A stretch of DNA of 64,000 nt from the NCBI RefSeq assembly GCF_910591885.1, contig NC_063281.1, forward strand, positions 12,445,200 through 12,509,199, given 5' to 3'. Source of the DNA: Bombus terrestris. Its lineage: Eukaryota > Arthropoda > Insecta > Hymenoptera > Apidae. Both the position numbers and the translations under genes were made by a program. This document shows, one piece after another, positions 48,814-62,963 of the stretch. Every line of letters begins with the position of its first letter. Within the stretch, counting starts at the first letter, position 1. The notes under the pieces were generated by a model. The model was not told where the DNA came from, ran no database searches, and worked only from the letters and a program-made list of their open reading frames with translations.

Positions 48814-51644
48814 GTGAGTCGAACCATTCTGCATGTTAATTTTCTTCCAACCTTCGCAATATTTTTTGTTACATGTATTTCATACGTTTGTTAAAATATA
48901 AAAAATATTGGAAATTACAGAAAGAAGCGATACCGTGTTTTAGTATATATCCGAGGATCGTAGTACAATATATTTTACTATCGTCGAGTGAAATTTATTC
49001 AGATTGAATTTTTTATAGTGATTTTTAATACTGCATGTCTTCGTGATATAGAGCAGAATACAGGAAAAAGTTATTCTGTAAATTTCGTAGATTTATAGGA
49101 ATAATATTTTGTAATGGCTCATAAAGTTTGCGACGGTGTACATCCAATAAATACATCGACGATAACATTTTATTGAAATTAGTCACATCACATGTTAATA
49201 GACTGGTAGGGAGATGTGTATTAACCAAAGAGGATCTCTTTTATGTTTCTTCGTAAGGGTATGAAAAAGATTTAGGATATTAATTTGTATTTGAGAAACA
49301 AAGGCTGTTTGAAGATTTAGTTATATTTTGGTTAGGTAAGGTTTAGCGTTTTTAATTCCGGAACGAAACGTCCTTGTGACATCTTAGTGAAGATCTTTCG
49401 AAGTCTTCGCTTCTTACGCTTTCGCTTCTTGAAAGAATTTTCTTTATAGAAAGAATCTCTTCTCATTTAAGAATTCCGTCTCTTGACAATAACAAACAAT
49501 AACAGAATTGATCGGCTTAAAAGATAATATCGGAGATGCTATAAATATCGAGCTCTAAGACTCCATGTGATCACGGAAATACGTTCATAATTGCCGCAAA
49601 CAATATAATTTTCACATACTATTAATTTCACCGCGTGGAATTATTTTTCCATTTTTTAATTCACTAACAACAAGCGTATAATCGGTTGACAGTGAGGACA
49701 GTGGGAAGATGCAGTAAGATATAAATTCCGAAATTAAATAACAAATTACATCCGATAGAACCTCGAGGAAAATAATCCGATAATAGAATTAACTTCAACG
49801 ACGTATTATTGTTGAATTCTTGGCGGACAAGTCGAGCCAACAGAGTTTTCGTTTCCTTAATATTTCAACGGATCTTAAAATTACAGTCGTATCCCAAAGG
49901 AGCGCGGTGCCAGTCGAGGGAATCTCGGAAAACACGAGATAATTTAGCGCGGACGAACGCAACGGGATTAAAGTTGTTCCTTCGTTATTATTTAATTAAA
50001 TTAGCCAGCAATACGTTTTAGTTCGAGCTATGTCAGACATCGTATTTTACCACTGCGCAAAGTTTTCTCCTACGCGACGGTCCAAATGAAATACGAAAAG
50101 AATTCTCCAAGGTTTTTCGGGGGTTGAATAACGTAATAAAAGGAAAGTACATGTACGTCGCGCCTTATTCGCGTTCCGAGGAAAAGATGGTAGCCTTCTT
50201 CTGCCCATTTGTATGTTTCGAGACGTCCTCGTAACGAGACGTTATTGCAACTTCTTGTTAACAAATTGCGAGAATTACTTATTCGTTGGCGCGTGGAAAG
50301 CATTTTCAGAGACGCAGCTGAACGAACGACATAGATTGCAAGTTTAAGTGAATCGTAATTGTAAATTGCTGACTAATTTGTCGCATAGAAGCACGTAATG
50401 AGACGATAACCGAGACGAATGATTATTTGGAGATTCAATTGAACGCGATCCTAAGCGAAATTTATTTTATTAGATGCTAAATTAATTTGTGAGACGAATC
50501 GCGCGGTTTAAAAACAGCCGACTTTTTATTTCCAAAATTAATATAAGACGCGTAAAAATCACTTATCTCCGCCTCTTCGATATGAAAAAGCCACTATAAA
50601 ATACAATCTGATAGATAATAATCTAACACAAGAGCTATTAAATTACTCGAAAGACATCTTAGAAATTAAAAGAGAGAGAAATCCGAGAAAAGGAAATAAA
50701 AGATAGGGAAGGAAGGTTTAGACGCGTATCTATAGCGAAACAGTTCCCTTTCCATAATATCGAGGCGTCAATCGGCGAACAGGAAACGTCCTCGTGGCAC
50801 GTGAGATCCGTACATCACAGTCGGAAAGGTATAGAATCCTCTATATCGAGATTTGACGAAACATCAAAAAGCACCGGGCGATTTATCGCTTTCGAAGTGG
50901 ATTCCACGAAGCGTCGTGTGGGATCGTTCTTCATAATTCCGCCATAAATCTCGTAACTCGACCGGACGATTTATTTTGCAAAGCAGGGAGCCTACTGGGT
51001 ACGTAGGTTTATCTGCGCGACGATCAGAACCGGTGGGGTCCCCTACCGAAATATGTTCCGCGGCGATCGTAAATTCTCGGTAAAAGTTGGGTGGCTCGTG
51101 GCGGTGCTCGCAGGCAGCGGCGAATTAACTCCATGAATATTAATTACAATTTACATGATATTAACCGACATTATCAGGACACGTGGGCGAAGTTCGCGAA
51201 CGACCATTGGCGCAGGACACCGCTGCCTCGAACTAAGCCAAACGGTTTCAAAGAGAAGTAACGAAGAGGGTACGCTGCTGTCAGCGAACAGGTGGCCCTG
51301 ATTTGCAGCCCGTTGCATACCGTTAAGCCAATCGACGGTCGCGCTAATGTTCCACCTCGATTAGCGAATCGATGAAATTTTGACGAAGCCAAGTTTTTTG
51401 GTTGGAGACCGTGAAGTGCTAGAACGTGGTTTTTGGAGTGTAATATGGGATGGGAAGTTGGAAGCGTGCGGTGAAACGAGGGTAGATACGGTGTTCTGTG
51501 TTTTATGAGACTGAGCGTTCGCGTGGGTTAGGGTACATAATGTAGCAAGGGATTTTCACAGCAACATTTTGCTTATTCTCTTTTTGGGTTAGGTCATGAA
51601 GGAAACGCGTTTTATTTTTAAACGAAGGTTTTCACGGTTTAAAT

Positions 51645-51790
51645 GTTTCAATGTTGCTGAATGAAAAAATTGAAAATTTGAGAATTCAGGGATTTTAAGA
51701 TTCGAGTGACTGAAAATTAATAAATTTAGAGATTTGCGAGTCGGAAGATCAAAAAATTTGGAAGCGTAATAATTTAAAGATTTGCATGCT
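51645..51790. repeat. Decayed short tandem repeat, 'agattyg-gag' type
   Basis: Variants of gatttNNgagt/agatttgcga recur at about 51690, 51728, 51778 and neighbouring positions among poly-A and poly-T stutters (gaaaatttgagaattc, aatttagagatttgcg, aatttaaagatttgc). The units are too degraded to fix a period. It is interpreted as an old minisatellite. Confidence 0.4.
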
Positions 51791-53044
51791 CTCCCTTATC
51801 ACTCGTCGATACTTTCTACCTAGCGAAATGTATTCAACCTCGACCTCGATTAATGAACAAATTCACCTGAAAAGGTCCCGTTTCCGCGACCGCACGATTC
51901 GTGAATATTCAATCAGCTAGCTACCGACATATTCATTAAGTCACAGGAAGAGAAAGTTTATCTGTAACAGATCGTTTAATTGATTTCACGGCTCGGCTAA
52001 GGTTCAAAGACGAATCCCCGCTTCGTCACCGGGACACGGGTTTATCGCTGCTCCTCCAGCAACTCCCTCAATTATGCAAAACAAACTCGAAAGGGTCTTT
52101 TCGTAAATAAAACGTACGAGTGTTCGGAAAAGGAGCGGTGACGAAGCCTTAAAAATCGATACGAGTGACTTTCCATCGTGGAATAGTCAGTTCCCTGAGG
52201 AATCTTCGAATATTTGAAGAAAAATGAAAAGGTGGAGAAATTTTTTTATTGGTGAGCTCGCGTCTACGATTTGCAGTTACTCGCATAACCGATCGAGCAT
52301 CATTAACAGCAAAATAGCTTTTTACAAATTAGACCAAGCGACTTGAGTTTCTTTCTGAGAAGTTAGAAGGATTAGTTTACTAGATAACGCAAGAAACCTT
52401 TTTAAAACATTTTTACTCATCATTTTACAACTTGTAAATTGTCAAAAAAACTCAGCCGTTTGTTTCAATTTCAAAAAAGATACTCTGTTTTAAAGAGTGT
52501 TTGATCACTTATGTAGACAACCGTACATATCCGTGGCGACATTAAATTAAATTAAAAATTAATAAAGCGGAATCGGTATGGTAATCGGAATAATACCTCG
52601 TTTCCATACTGTAACAAACAAATTCAATAAATTGAATAATATAATTACATTCATAATTAACGCAATAGTCAATTATGAAAGAAACGCCACATCGGAAATT
52701 AAAAATTTAAATCCAATAAACATTTCCACTGTGTAGGGACTTCGTTTATATAAATACAGAATGCAAGCATTCTTCGAACCAGTTACCGCAAAAACAAGCG
52801 AAGGAATTCACGCAGAAACGAACAACGGACAAAAAATCGAAACCGACATACCATAGTTAATTACGTGATATCTATACAAACTCGTTTCATGGCCGCGACT
52901 GTTTTGAATTTCAATATACGTTTCGACGTAGCGTGGAATAAACGCGAGTTCGTCTAGAAAATTGCGAATTTCCCTACCACTCGTTCCATCTTCTCGCGTC
53001 GTTCTTTCGTTCTGTATCTCTCGCTCTCTCTTTTCTCTTTCCTC

Positions 53045-53060
53045 TTTTTTTTTTTTTTTT
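53045..53060. repeat. T16 homopolymer within a pyrimidine tract
   Basis: Sixteen T residues at the end of a CT-rich run that starts near 53010. It lies on the plus strand without an adjacent acceptor AG that would make it a splice signal. Confidence 0.9.
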
Positions 53061-54713
53061 AATTTCAATTACATCGTGCCAAGCGAACAGCGGTTGCCGC
53101 AGTACAGTAGAAATATGCGAGGTGGCCAGAAAGAAACATGGAATTTTCTGCTGAAAAAGACCAAGCCGCGAATCGTCACGAGAGGATGAGTTCAAATGAA
53201 ATTACGATTTATTTCTTCTTATTTTCTTAACTCCTCTTTCTTTCCTCGGCCAATTAATATCGTTCGATCGACGCATAGAAAACGTAGATGTTCGTTGGTA
53301 TTATTCGATTACAATAGAGTACAAGGCGCGAAACTTTCATTGAAATTGCACCGTGAAATAATTGACTCGAAGTCGTGCTTAATTTAATCAGACACTTTCT
53401 CGAGATCTTCTACTAATTAATGCAATCATAATTGATAGGAGATAAGCGAAGTTTTTGCGAAGTGGGCGCTTTTACAAGATTAACTTATTCTTTCAATGTC
53501 TAATAATGAAGAATTGAAATCTGTTTCGCGTTTCGCGTAGATAGGGGCATCGTGTCATTTTGCTTGTTTCAATTATACACCATCGTACGATTCTACGTCT
53601 TTGTCGTATTAGATTCCTCAAATTTTTCGAGGCGTAAAGAGAGAAGGAAGGTTTAGATATTGCAACTGTAAAAGTAAAATTTTCATTTTATCTGTCTATC
53701 GTAAAACTCGAAGCTTTCAAACTTTTTCTGAATTTTTCCCTCGAAAGCTTAAACCTTCTTCAATCTTCAAATAGCCTTGCATCAGCATAAAAGTGTAATA
53801 TTCAGTACCTTTACGTTATAATCAAAGTTACGATTATATTCATCGTTTACGCGATGCGACAACCGAAAGCAATCTTCTTCACTCGAGTTTCATAACGTTT
53901 ACCACTCTCGGAATTGTTTATTACTACAGCCATGTGATAGGATCGCGTAGAGCTTGCCATCCAGGCTTTCTCTCTTGAATGACAAGTTGCTCGTCCCATT
54001 ACCAACATCTTTCTCTTTCTCTCTGCCTTCTTCTTTCTTTCTAAGGTCGACTCGCGTCTCCTTACCTTGCGACGTTGCAACGAGAAAAGAAAATTGGCAA
54101 TGATACACGCGGATTTAGCCAGAGAGGGACAGAAAGGGAAGAAAGAGATGGCTGACTCGGTTAACGAGAAGTTATGAACACGACTCGTCCAGCAGTAATT
54201 TCGCCATTGCTAAGAACAGTTTTTATTGTTCGTACCGTAATTCTCGAGTCTGTTACGCGAGGACCTATGTACTTCGTGTTCCACCGTTGCAAGTTATCGT
54301 TGCGAAGCGGTTGTTAGCGTTGTTTAATGCAGGCAGATGATCCTTCTTTTACTCTCCATTTTGCGACATTAGGCCAATAATTCCGTCAAGACTCCGGCTT
54401 TATGCGCAATTTTCTGCTACCCTGTTCGAGAGTCGCTTTCATTGCGGTTGTAAAAGTTTAAATGGATGAAAATGGAACCGAATTCGAGAGAAAAATGTAA
54501 TATTCTTTACGTTTCGTGAATATAAAAAAAAAATATTAAGAATATCAATTATGCGGATTAATGTATTCACGTAACAACTCAACCAACATTGTTCGTTTCT
54601 CGCGAAAAATTTTACTGTAATACAAACATCTTAATCTAAATTGTTCTCAGCTAGGGGAGAGTCTGTTCATTCGACGCATGCCCAGTGTTTAGAACCTTGA
54701 AAGCCTTTGCGGC

Positions 54714-54728
54714 CTCTCTCTCTCTCTC
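54714..54728. repeat. (CT)n microsatellite
   Basis: Seven CT dinucleotides plus a final C. Uninterrupted simple sequence. Confidence 0.9.
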
Positions 54729-56049
54729 GATTATTTTATTTTCCAGGAGTAACTTCAAAGTAGCATTCATGTGGCTTCTGACCATTTCCCTTCTTTCTGC
54801 TTTGAAATTTTAGATATTTTCCTGCGGAAAAGCTAAGAGAAAAATTAGCTGAACCTCCCTTAATTTAATTGCAGTTGTCAATATATTGAACTCAAAGATA
54901 AAAACAATCTGATCTGTAATGATGGACGACTTTTGTTAGTCGGTACTGGGCGACAAACACGTGGAAACGTTTTGGATTACAATATATACAATAATATACG
55001 AAGGAAGTTGCAAAACTGGATTTTTAATGACGCTTAATAGACTAGAATACACAATAGAGAAAGATCATTTCCTTATCCGAAAAACAAAATCTAGAAAAGA
55101 ACTTTTTTCGTTCGAAATATCAATGTGTACGTTTTGAACAGAACAGCGTACGTGTCAGAACAGCGAAAACAATGGAATAAATAGCACGGTTTCGAAATAT
55201 GTTACACAGAATTGTTATGTTTGTTTGTTTATTTAAATAAAATGCTAATATCTGGTTAAAAAAAGCAACAACAAATTTTGGTTCGCATTGTGTTCCAGTT
55301 GCTACTGTACAATTGTCCTCTGTATGTATTTCTCCTTTTTTCCTTCAATGTATTATTCTACTCTTGCTAACTGCATATTCATTAGAAAAGAAAGTACACG
55401 AAAAGAAAAAAACAAACGAGCTGCATTGTATAGCAGAAAACGCAGCGAACGATAATATGTTTCAAAGTTACACGTGTTTTTCAACGGTTGGATCAGCTCT
55501 GACGTCGCTGTTTTCATTCGAGAGCATGTACGATCGTACGCAAACTAAATAAACTGTACGTCGGCCGCTTGGTAATTGAAAAATATCGGCGTCTCGACGT
55601 TTCGCGGGCCGGAAATCGGCCGGTTGCTGCAGGCCGCCAGCTCTGCCGCATACTTTTTCATTACGCTTTTTCCACCTATCCCCTGGTATACGTCTCGCCG
55701 GGACTAAATTACGTGCACGGCCGGTTGCTCGTTGCCGAGAACAAAAGGAGGATCTCACAAATGGTAGGAGATGGCCGCTGCCGGACTGGAGAAACCCAGA
55801 AATAAATAATTGAGTAGGTTATTTAAGAGCGACCCGTGAGGAGGTGAGTTTTTCTTGACTCTACAAGGTGGAAGACCGAGTGTCCTCGAGGCTCCTCGAT
55901 CTTCGGACGTGGAACTCTTTCTTCCTCGTTTTCTCCAAATTATTTTTCTTCTTTCCTCTTTCGATGAAAACATTTGAATGTAAACGTGTGTAGTAAGGAT
56001 ATATACTAATGTAGTAATGTCATAATATCGTGCAAAGGTCTTATGAAAA

Positions 56050-56119
56050 TTCCAAAGAATTTAGAAAAGAAAAAATTTCAAATTTCAAAAAAGAAAAAAA
56101 TTCCAAAGAAATTAGAAAA
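56050..56119. repeat. A-rich direct repeat, 19 bp, copies 51 bp apart
   Basis: ttccaaagaatttagaaaa at 56050-56068 recurs at 56101-56119 with one mismatch. Between them, aaatttcaaatttcaaaaaag adds shorter internal repeats. The segment is purine-rich on the plus strand and is probably slippage-derived. Confidence 0.8.
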
Positions 56120-56715
56120 CATACGTCTAACTCTAAAACATATAAAAAACTTATGTACATGTGTTACAAATCTAATTTAGAGGAAGACTTTTTATATCGT
56201 AAAGTTAATTGAATCGGGGTACTCTTGTTTTTTGTGTAGGTAATGGGATGGCAATCGATCTCGTTGAGCGTAGTTGGGGATCAATTTTCATGACGTTCTA
56301 AATTTTACTTTCGATATCTTGCAGACACACAGTGCCTTTATTTGTGTATTTTTGTAGAAATCTTTTGAAACATAGTAATAGATAAAGAAGAATGTTATAA
56401 CATGTAAAAGGAACTATACATCTCTCTTCTATTCTATTCTCCAGCATCTTCGCTAATTTATTTCCGCTTTATTATCCTTTGATCGCGAATAATAAGCGAT
56501 GTAAATGAAGCCGAAGATTAGCAACGTTGAATTCGTTACTTTGAGGTCATCGTTTGCGTTCGTTCTGCACGCGCGAGTTATTGCATTTTAAAAAGGCACG
56601 CTTTTGGTAAAGATAGCTGGAGCAAAATGCTGAAATGTACATATATTGCCGAGATAATGAGTTACTCGGAAAATAGAAAAGCAATTTTAGCCGGTCGAAG
56701 AGAAACCAGTCACGA

Positions 56716-56768
56716 CCGGAAGAAATAAGTGGGCGAGGAGACCAAATCGCTCTCGTATGCAAAACGAT
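56716..56768. repeat. Dispersed repeat, copy A
   Basis: This 53-bp stretch starts ccggaagaaataagt and shares about four of five bases, with one single-base indel, with 59210-59263. The two copies are 2.5 kb apart in the same orientation, inside the long transferase intron. In the reverse strand both copies keep AIW-x-P-x3-LISSG in an open frame, which might be a trace of a coding or transposon sequence. No terminal repeats were found. Family unknown. Confidence 0.7.
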
Positions 56769-58015
56769 AGATCGAAGCCCGTTTCCCTGACCGGCTGTCA
56801 TTTAATATATCGCTGACTCTGACCGTGTCGGGTCTCCTTTCTGAATCGAGTTCCTTTGCCAGAACTCTATCAAAGGAAATGTTTTCCGGTTGGATTTGCT
56901 TTCACAAACTTTTTTACTTCTTAAGCATTCGTTAAGCGTTATAATAAAATGAAGCGTGTAGATTAACGTGCTAACGTGATTAACGCTCAATATACGTATA
57001 ACGAGCAGGAATGATTGATTTCTGAAGATTTTCATTGTTCAGATATTTTGACTTAATTCGAAAGTAGAAGACAGAAATTAGGGAAGAATAAGTTCTAATA
57101 ATTTGTTTATTTCGGCTGCTTAGAATCGAAGTTTTAGTAATATCGAACGATTAGGTAATGTTAATTTAGCAGAACGATACGTAAAAGAAAGTGAGAAGTC
57201 AGTGATGTTTTAAACGAGATTTTTGGAATCGAAGCTATTCGAAATCAACAACTTTGCTTGTAAAAATTGCAGGCACGTAACTTCAAGTTTGAAATTTATC
57301 GAATAAATTCAATTTTACTTTTCTTTAGAGATTTTGTTCAAATTTCTTTGAGTTTTACGATTAATTAAATAGCTTTACGATTAATTCCAAAACAGTTTCA
57401 TTTATCAAAGCGTTCGATTTAACGAACGATTGTACATTATCGTGGAGACGTTGACAGGTATCCCAGAATCTTGTCAGATTTTTCAAATGCGGAACAACGT
57501 CTTAGAGTCTAGAATAAGGCATTCAACAGAACGGCAACTGGGCAAAACGAAATCAAAGTTTACGATGTAGCGTAGAATGCCTCGAACGAGACAGGACTAC
57601 GTGGAATATCAGTCCGAAAGATATTATCTTTGGAATGCGGGGTACAATATTCGAACGAGCGAGCAAGCACGGCAAAGATGAAACCCATCCGTTTGAACGT
57701 TGAACGAAAATTCAAACAGGGTGGCTCTAAATAAAGCAAAAGCCGAAACGCACAAACGGCGCGGAATTATTTGCGAGGAGCAATCGCGACTCTCAGTTCT
57801 CAATCGAGACACAGCGTGGCAAACTCAAACACACAGTTATATCGAATGTAGTGTACTTTTGTTGAACATCGATTCGCGAAGCTCGAATTTTCATTGCGCG
57901 AAATGACAGCCGTAATTTAATTCTTGGACGAATCGAAAACTGTACAAATAAACAATAAATCTTAATCTGCGTTCTGCGAGTTCATTCGGTTTTGGTATTG
58001 ATATTATCAGAGTTT

Positions 58016-58440
58016 ATGGAGATGTCGAGTTTCTGTGAAATTTTGAAAATGACGCAGAAATAAAGCGTGGAAAGTAAATTTTTGACAGGAGGAAAGTATG
58101 AGGAAATTTTGAAAAATTCTTGATGAAAGTTTGAGAGCATGTTGGTGACGATAGGAGCGAAGTTTGAAAAGAGTTTGGAAATATGTGGACAAGTTCGGTA
58201 AAGGAGTAAGCAAAATTTGTGAGACCTTTGTAACAGTTTCGAAGTATTATAGGTAGGTGATAGAAAAAAGATCTAGGAACTGTAGAAAAGTTTGTTAGAA
58301 TATTAGGATTTGGAAAAAGTCTACGAGAAAGAGGAGTTTAAAGACAGAGGAATTTTAGAAAAGTTCCCAAAGTTTGCATAACTTCAAAAATAGTTGCAGG
58401 AAGCTTCGAAAGAGATTCGAAATTCACTTGAACTGAAAAA
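58016..58440 (+). repeat. Purine-skewed block with degenerate 'gaaagtttgaga' units
   Basis: Over about 420 bp the plus strand is strongly enriched in G and A and depleted in C. Loose repeats such as gaaattttgaaaa, gaaagtttgagag, gaagtttgaaaag and gaaaagtttgttag recur at irregular spacing. This looks like a degraded tandem array whose original unit was around 12-16 bp. No open frame of note. Confidence 0.5.
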
Positions 58441-59209
58441 ATTATTTTCATGTTCTGAATAAATTATACTCGTTAAACAATTCTACGTATATGTAATTTA
58501 ATCAACAGTAGATGTCGATTGATAAACACGATCGGAAGCAAATTTATTCATTATCGTACGTATTATTTAATAATTCATTATAGCCTCAGTTTTATCTCCG
58601 TTTTGTAGTTTATTTTATAAAATTAATTTAATAAGCTGTCTTCGTAAATTCCATATGGTCCGCCGTAATTGGACGGAGGACGATCTTGCATCAGTTTAAA
58701 TTGCTGGAATTGGTGTGTTTCAATCCTTCGGTTTATGCAGAAATATAACGTAATGAATCTCGTCAAGAACGCGTTTATCAATACCTTTCATTTACATTTG
58801 CTGTTTAATAAAATTAAATTTGCGATCATGTTTTAAATTACTTATCTTACTCGAGTATTATATTGATTATACAATACATGTTTATGGATATGGAAATAAG
58901 AGAAAAGATAACAAGAGTATAATTTTCTAACACAACAATAAAATCAACAACAGACGTTCGAATAGAATTTGAGAAACTTCTAAGATAAAAATTAAACAAC
59001 TTGCAAATATTTGACACGACAAATAGCTAAACATCGAGCATCATTAACGATAAAACATCTAATTCGTTATGTCTTAACTATTATATGTTCGTAATATCAC
59101 CAACTAAGTATGAGACGTAAAAATTTTCTCAAAGCACGCTGTCAAGCCACAAAAAGGGCGAGAGACAGCGAACCTCCATCCTGAGGAGAAGCTTTCGAAC
59201 AGTTGGTGG

Positions 59210-59263
59210 CCGGAAGAAATAAGTTGGCATGGCGGCCAAATCGCACCGCGAATGCATAACGAT
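59210..59263. repeat. Dispersed repeat, copy B
   Basis: Partner of 56716-56768. It begins with the same 15 bases, ccggaagaaataagt, and ends with the same cgat after atgca. Similarity fades outside these limits on both sides. Confidence 0.7.
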
Positions 59264-62200
59264 CGCCGCGTGCGTCCCATTGTATGCAGCATGGAAATCC
59301 ATTCGCTGGGTCCTATTGTAGCTCATTCTACTTCCTCCGGGTCCCTGGTCCCTTCCGTCTAGAATAGTCTAGATGTTTGCCAACACTCGTGAAAATGGCC
59401 ACTGCGTTCCGTATCTGTGAAGATATATCCTCGAATAGACCACGTGAAAGTCTACTCTGAAAACCAGAAATCCGGTAGCCACCGTCGTTTCTGACCTTCC
59501 TTTCTCTGAATAAGTTTTGGCGATCCTAATGATTCGTTTGTAACACTGGAATCGATCCGTCACTGCTGAACTCGAAAGAAAAATCTGATTCGCTATTGAA
59601 TCGAAGGGAAATTTTTTAAATTTTTTCTTTAAGGAAGGATAAGGGTTGGTTTTATAATTATAATTGGTCTATGAAGGGTCCGACGGTTCGTTCATTTAGT
59701 TCTTTGGATTTTACAATGGATTATTAAATTACGATATCATATGAAAGACCTATAAAATTGCTTCTCTGAAACGACGTCACTTACAAAGGTATTTTATTCT
59801 TATTGCATTTTTTTATTTTATTTCATTCTTGATTCCCTTTATTCTTGAATTGTCTTCTCATGAAACTTCCCATCAAGAGGATTATCCCTTTCGAAATTGT
59901 AAATCCTCTTAAGCACTCGAGTTATTCATAAAACCTACAGATGTCCGAGCATTAAGGAACGAAGGAATCGACAAAGCATTGTTCTTTCAACTTCTAAGTT
60001 GTTTCATTAAAATCAGAATTTTTTTCCCAACAACGATCTCGAGTCACTTCCTATTTTACAACATTCTCGGTGTAGTAATCGTTGATCTAAAAATCCCAAT
60101 TTCAGAAACGTCTTAAACTTCTCGAAATCACCTACAATTACAAATATGAATAATTTCATGATTTCCATTTCTTCTTACAATTATTTCGCTCATTTCGTCT
60201 GAAATTTCGTCGATCTGAACTCACAACGTGACTTTATCTTGTTTAGTTTATCGGTTTGACGATGCAACAAAAGTTTCTAGCAAGTACAATTCGTAAGCAT
60301 CCCCATGTTTACGAATCTGCAAAGATTTATCTTGCGGTCTTCGACGTAACGTAGCGTAAATATTAATTACGCTAGTTTCGCACGCACCGCGGCTTACACT
60401 ATGCGGAACTATGTATTACCTATGGTAGGCGGGTCGATGTTGGAAGCGCGGCTTGTAAGCGAAGTGGAAGCATGCAGCGAGCTCTAGCTTGCATCTGTAT
60501 TTACGTAGCTTTTATCGGGTCGCTGGACGAACCTCGCTTAAAAACCAGAGTAAAGTCTGTTATGAACATCGATCTCGACCTCTTCCCTCCTTCGATTCGT
60601 TCCCAATCTGGAAATGTAAAGCGGTTAACGAGTGAAACTTCTCCGGATAGATTTTCGACGATCTGGTAAATATACAATTTACGTGACGTATAAAATGACT
60701 TATAGTTACCATCAATTTTTATAATCTTATCATTCAAATCGCTAAGAAATTTATAAAAAGTTCTAAGAAAGATTGTGAATTATTCTCGTATTCTTCTCGA
60801 TAATAGTTCCGATAATAATATTAAATAATTCAATAGTAAAAATATTCAATACTTTTACGTATAATTTCATATTTGTGAAAGAAAAAACGATGCATTCGAA
60901 TGTGTAACGAAACTAACTGGCTAAATAGCAAATTCCGAAATGTTACGACAATAGAGGTATCGAAGCACTTAATTCTAAAATGTCAGTACTGTCAGACGGA
61001 TGTTCGCAATTTTCTCTGGAACAAGGGTGAAAGAATAATTGGAAATAATTCATTCCATTGGTGTTTCTATTTAAATGAATCGTAGGCAGAATTCTATCGG
61101 CGGAAATTAGATTTCCGGAGGCAATGAGGGATAGAAAGTTTGTCAGAGAAATGGAAACTACTCGACATCGATTTCATTACGATTCTTTCTGCTGACCCGG
61201 GAAGATTTCACGGACCGAACCTTGATACTGTTATTTGGAAACTTGTTACGGTTCGATCTTGTATTGGCCATCTCTTATTACATGTACTTTCCCTCCAAAG
61301 TGGACTACCGTATCGGAATCGAACAAAATTGGTTTTTCGTTAATTCGGATACAATTTTTCTCTCTCGAAACTAATAACTCGTTTGCCTTGTGTTACGCGA
61401 TTTTTACATTTTACAGTTATTTACACTTCAAATTTCCATTAATTTGTCACTTTAGTGGTACAATAAATATTTTTACTCGAATACTTTTTATAGTTATCGG
61501 CTAGATTTAGAAATGTCGATATATATCGCTTGAGATTTTCTTTTTTGAAAAAGTTCAAACTTTTTATTTCACGAAGGATTTAATGTAAATTCTGAAAAGA
61601 AAAATTATGTTTTAATCGTTTTGACACTCAAATCCCAGAATTTTACTGTACAATGCTCTTCCAAAACTTGTTTGTTCAAATCCATCATACATTTCCCACC
61701 CCATACAATATACAAGGATTTAGTATAGCAAAGCTAGTGGGCAGGTTGGCAATCGTAAAATTCGTACAAATAGTAGATGGACTGAAATTTCCGGGAACCG
61801 CGGCATTTCGTACTTGAAGAATTGGCGCGCGAGTATACCACGCGAGACAAATACGCGAAAAAATTAGCGTTCTCGTTAACGTGTTGTTTAGTACATATGC
61901 CGTTACACGTGCAACGTGTAATCTATTCTCTATGGTTCATTTACTTCGCTGACACAATTGTCCTATCGCAACTGGTAGATTTATAAGGCTGATTTCCACG
62001 GGGCTAGTTTTTGGGGATTGGAATTTTCATCATGTTCATCATTTCGTCCGTCGTATTTCACATTGTGACTTCAGGCGATATTTCGTCGAGTTTTTTTTCT
62101 AGTAATTTCGTTGATTGGAGACAAATGGGACTACGTTTGTTAATCGAATCATTCTTTATTGCTTTTTCGTCATAGAATCGGACTGTGTTTTTTTATTTAT

Positions 62201-62963
62201 ACAATATAGCACTAGTTATTTTATATTTTGGAAATATTGATATTGATTTCGTGATTTATTAATAATACGATTCGTTTCTGACTAAATGCCAGGATACAGC
62301 AACTAAGAATAAACCTAACTGAATCTGAACTCTAGTGGATAACCTATAAAGCGATATTTCAAATTGAGAATCGAAAAAATTATAATCAGACGAACTCTTT
62401 TTTTCATGCGAAATTAGGTGCTTTATGTATAATTTTAAGTCACAGAGAAATCTAATCGAGTAATCGTACTCCAATAAGTCGATGCGTGTCTCTGCATTTA
62501 ATTAAAAAAAACGTATCCATGAAAGCTGGCGTTGTCTGACCAACGCCGAGCTTATCTACTGCACGGAAATCCTACGCCGTTTATTTCTCGTATGTTGCAG
62601 TTCAATCACTTTAAGCTCGTGTAAGCTGCTTTTGTATTTCCTGTTACTCGTTCGCTGTGGGTTTACCATGCACAAAATTGAGCTGACTTACAGTCGATTT
62701 CATGTAAACGCATAAATATAAACCGCAAACTGGTTCCGTGCAATCCTGTTTGAAAAATGGCTCGCGTTTGATTTCGTGCGGCAAATGGAATCTCGTTGAA
62801 CCGTGTTTCAGGCTGAACGCTTTGAAACTTGATTCTCGATTAGATTCTGTTTTGTCGTTGGCGCGGACATTGCTAAAAAATTTACGAATCTCGTAAGCTC
62901 ATAACATGCGGAATCCCTTTAAAATTATATCTGCAATTTTATGAACGAAACGTAAAATAAAGA

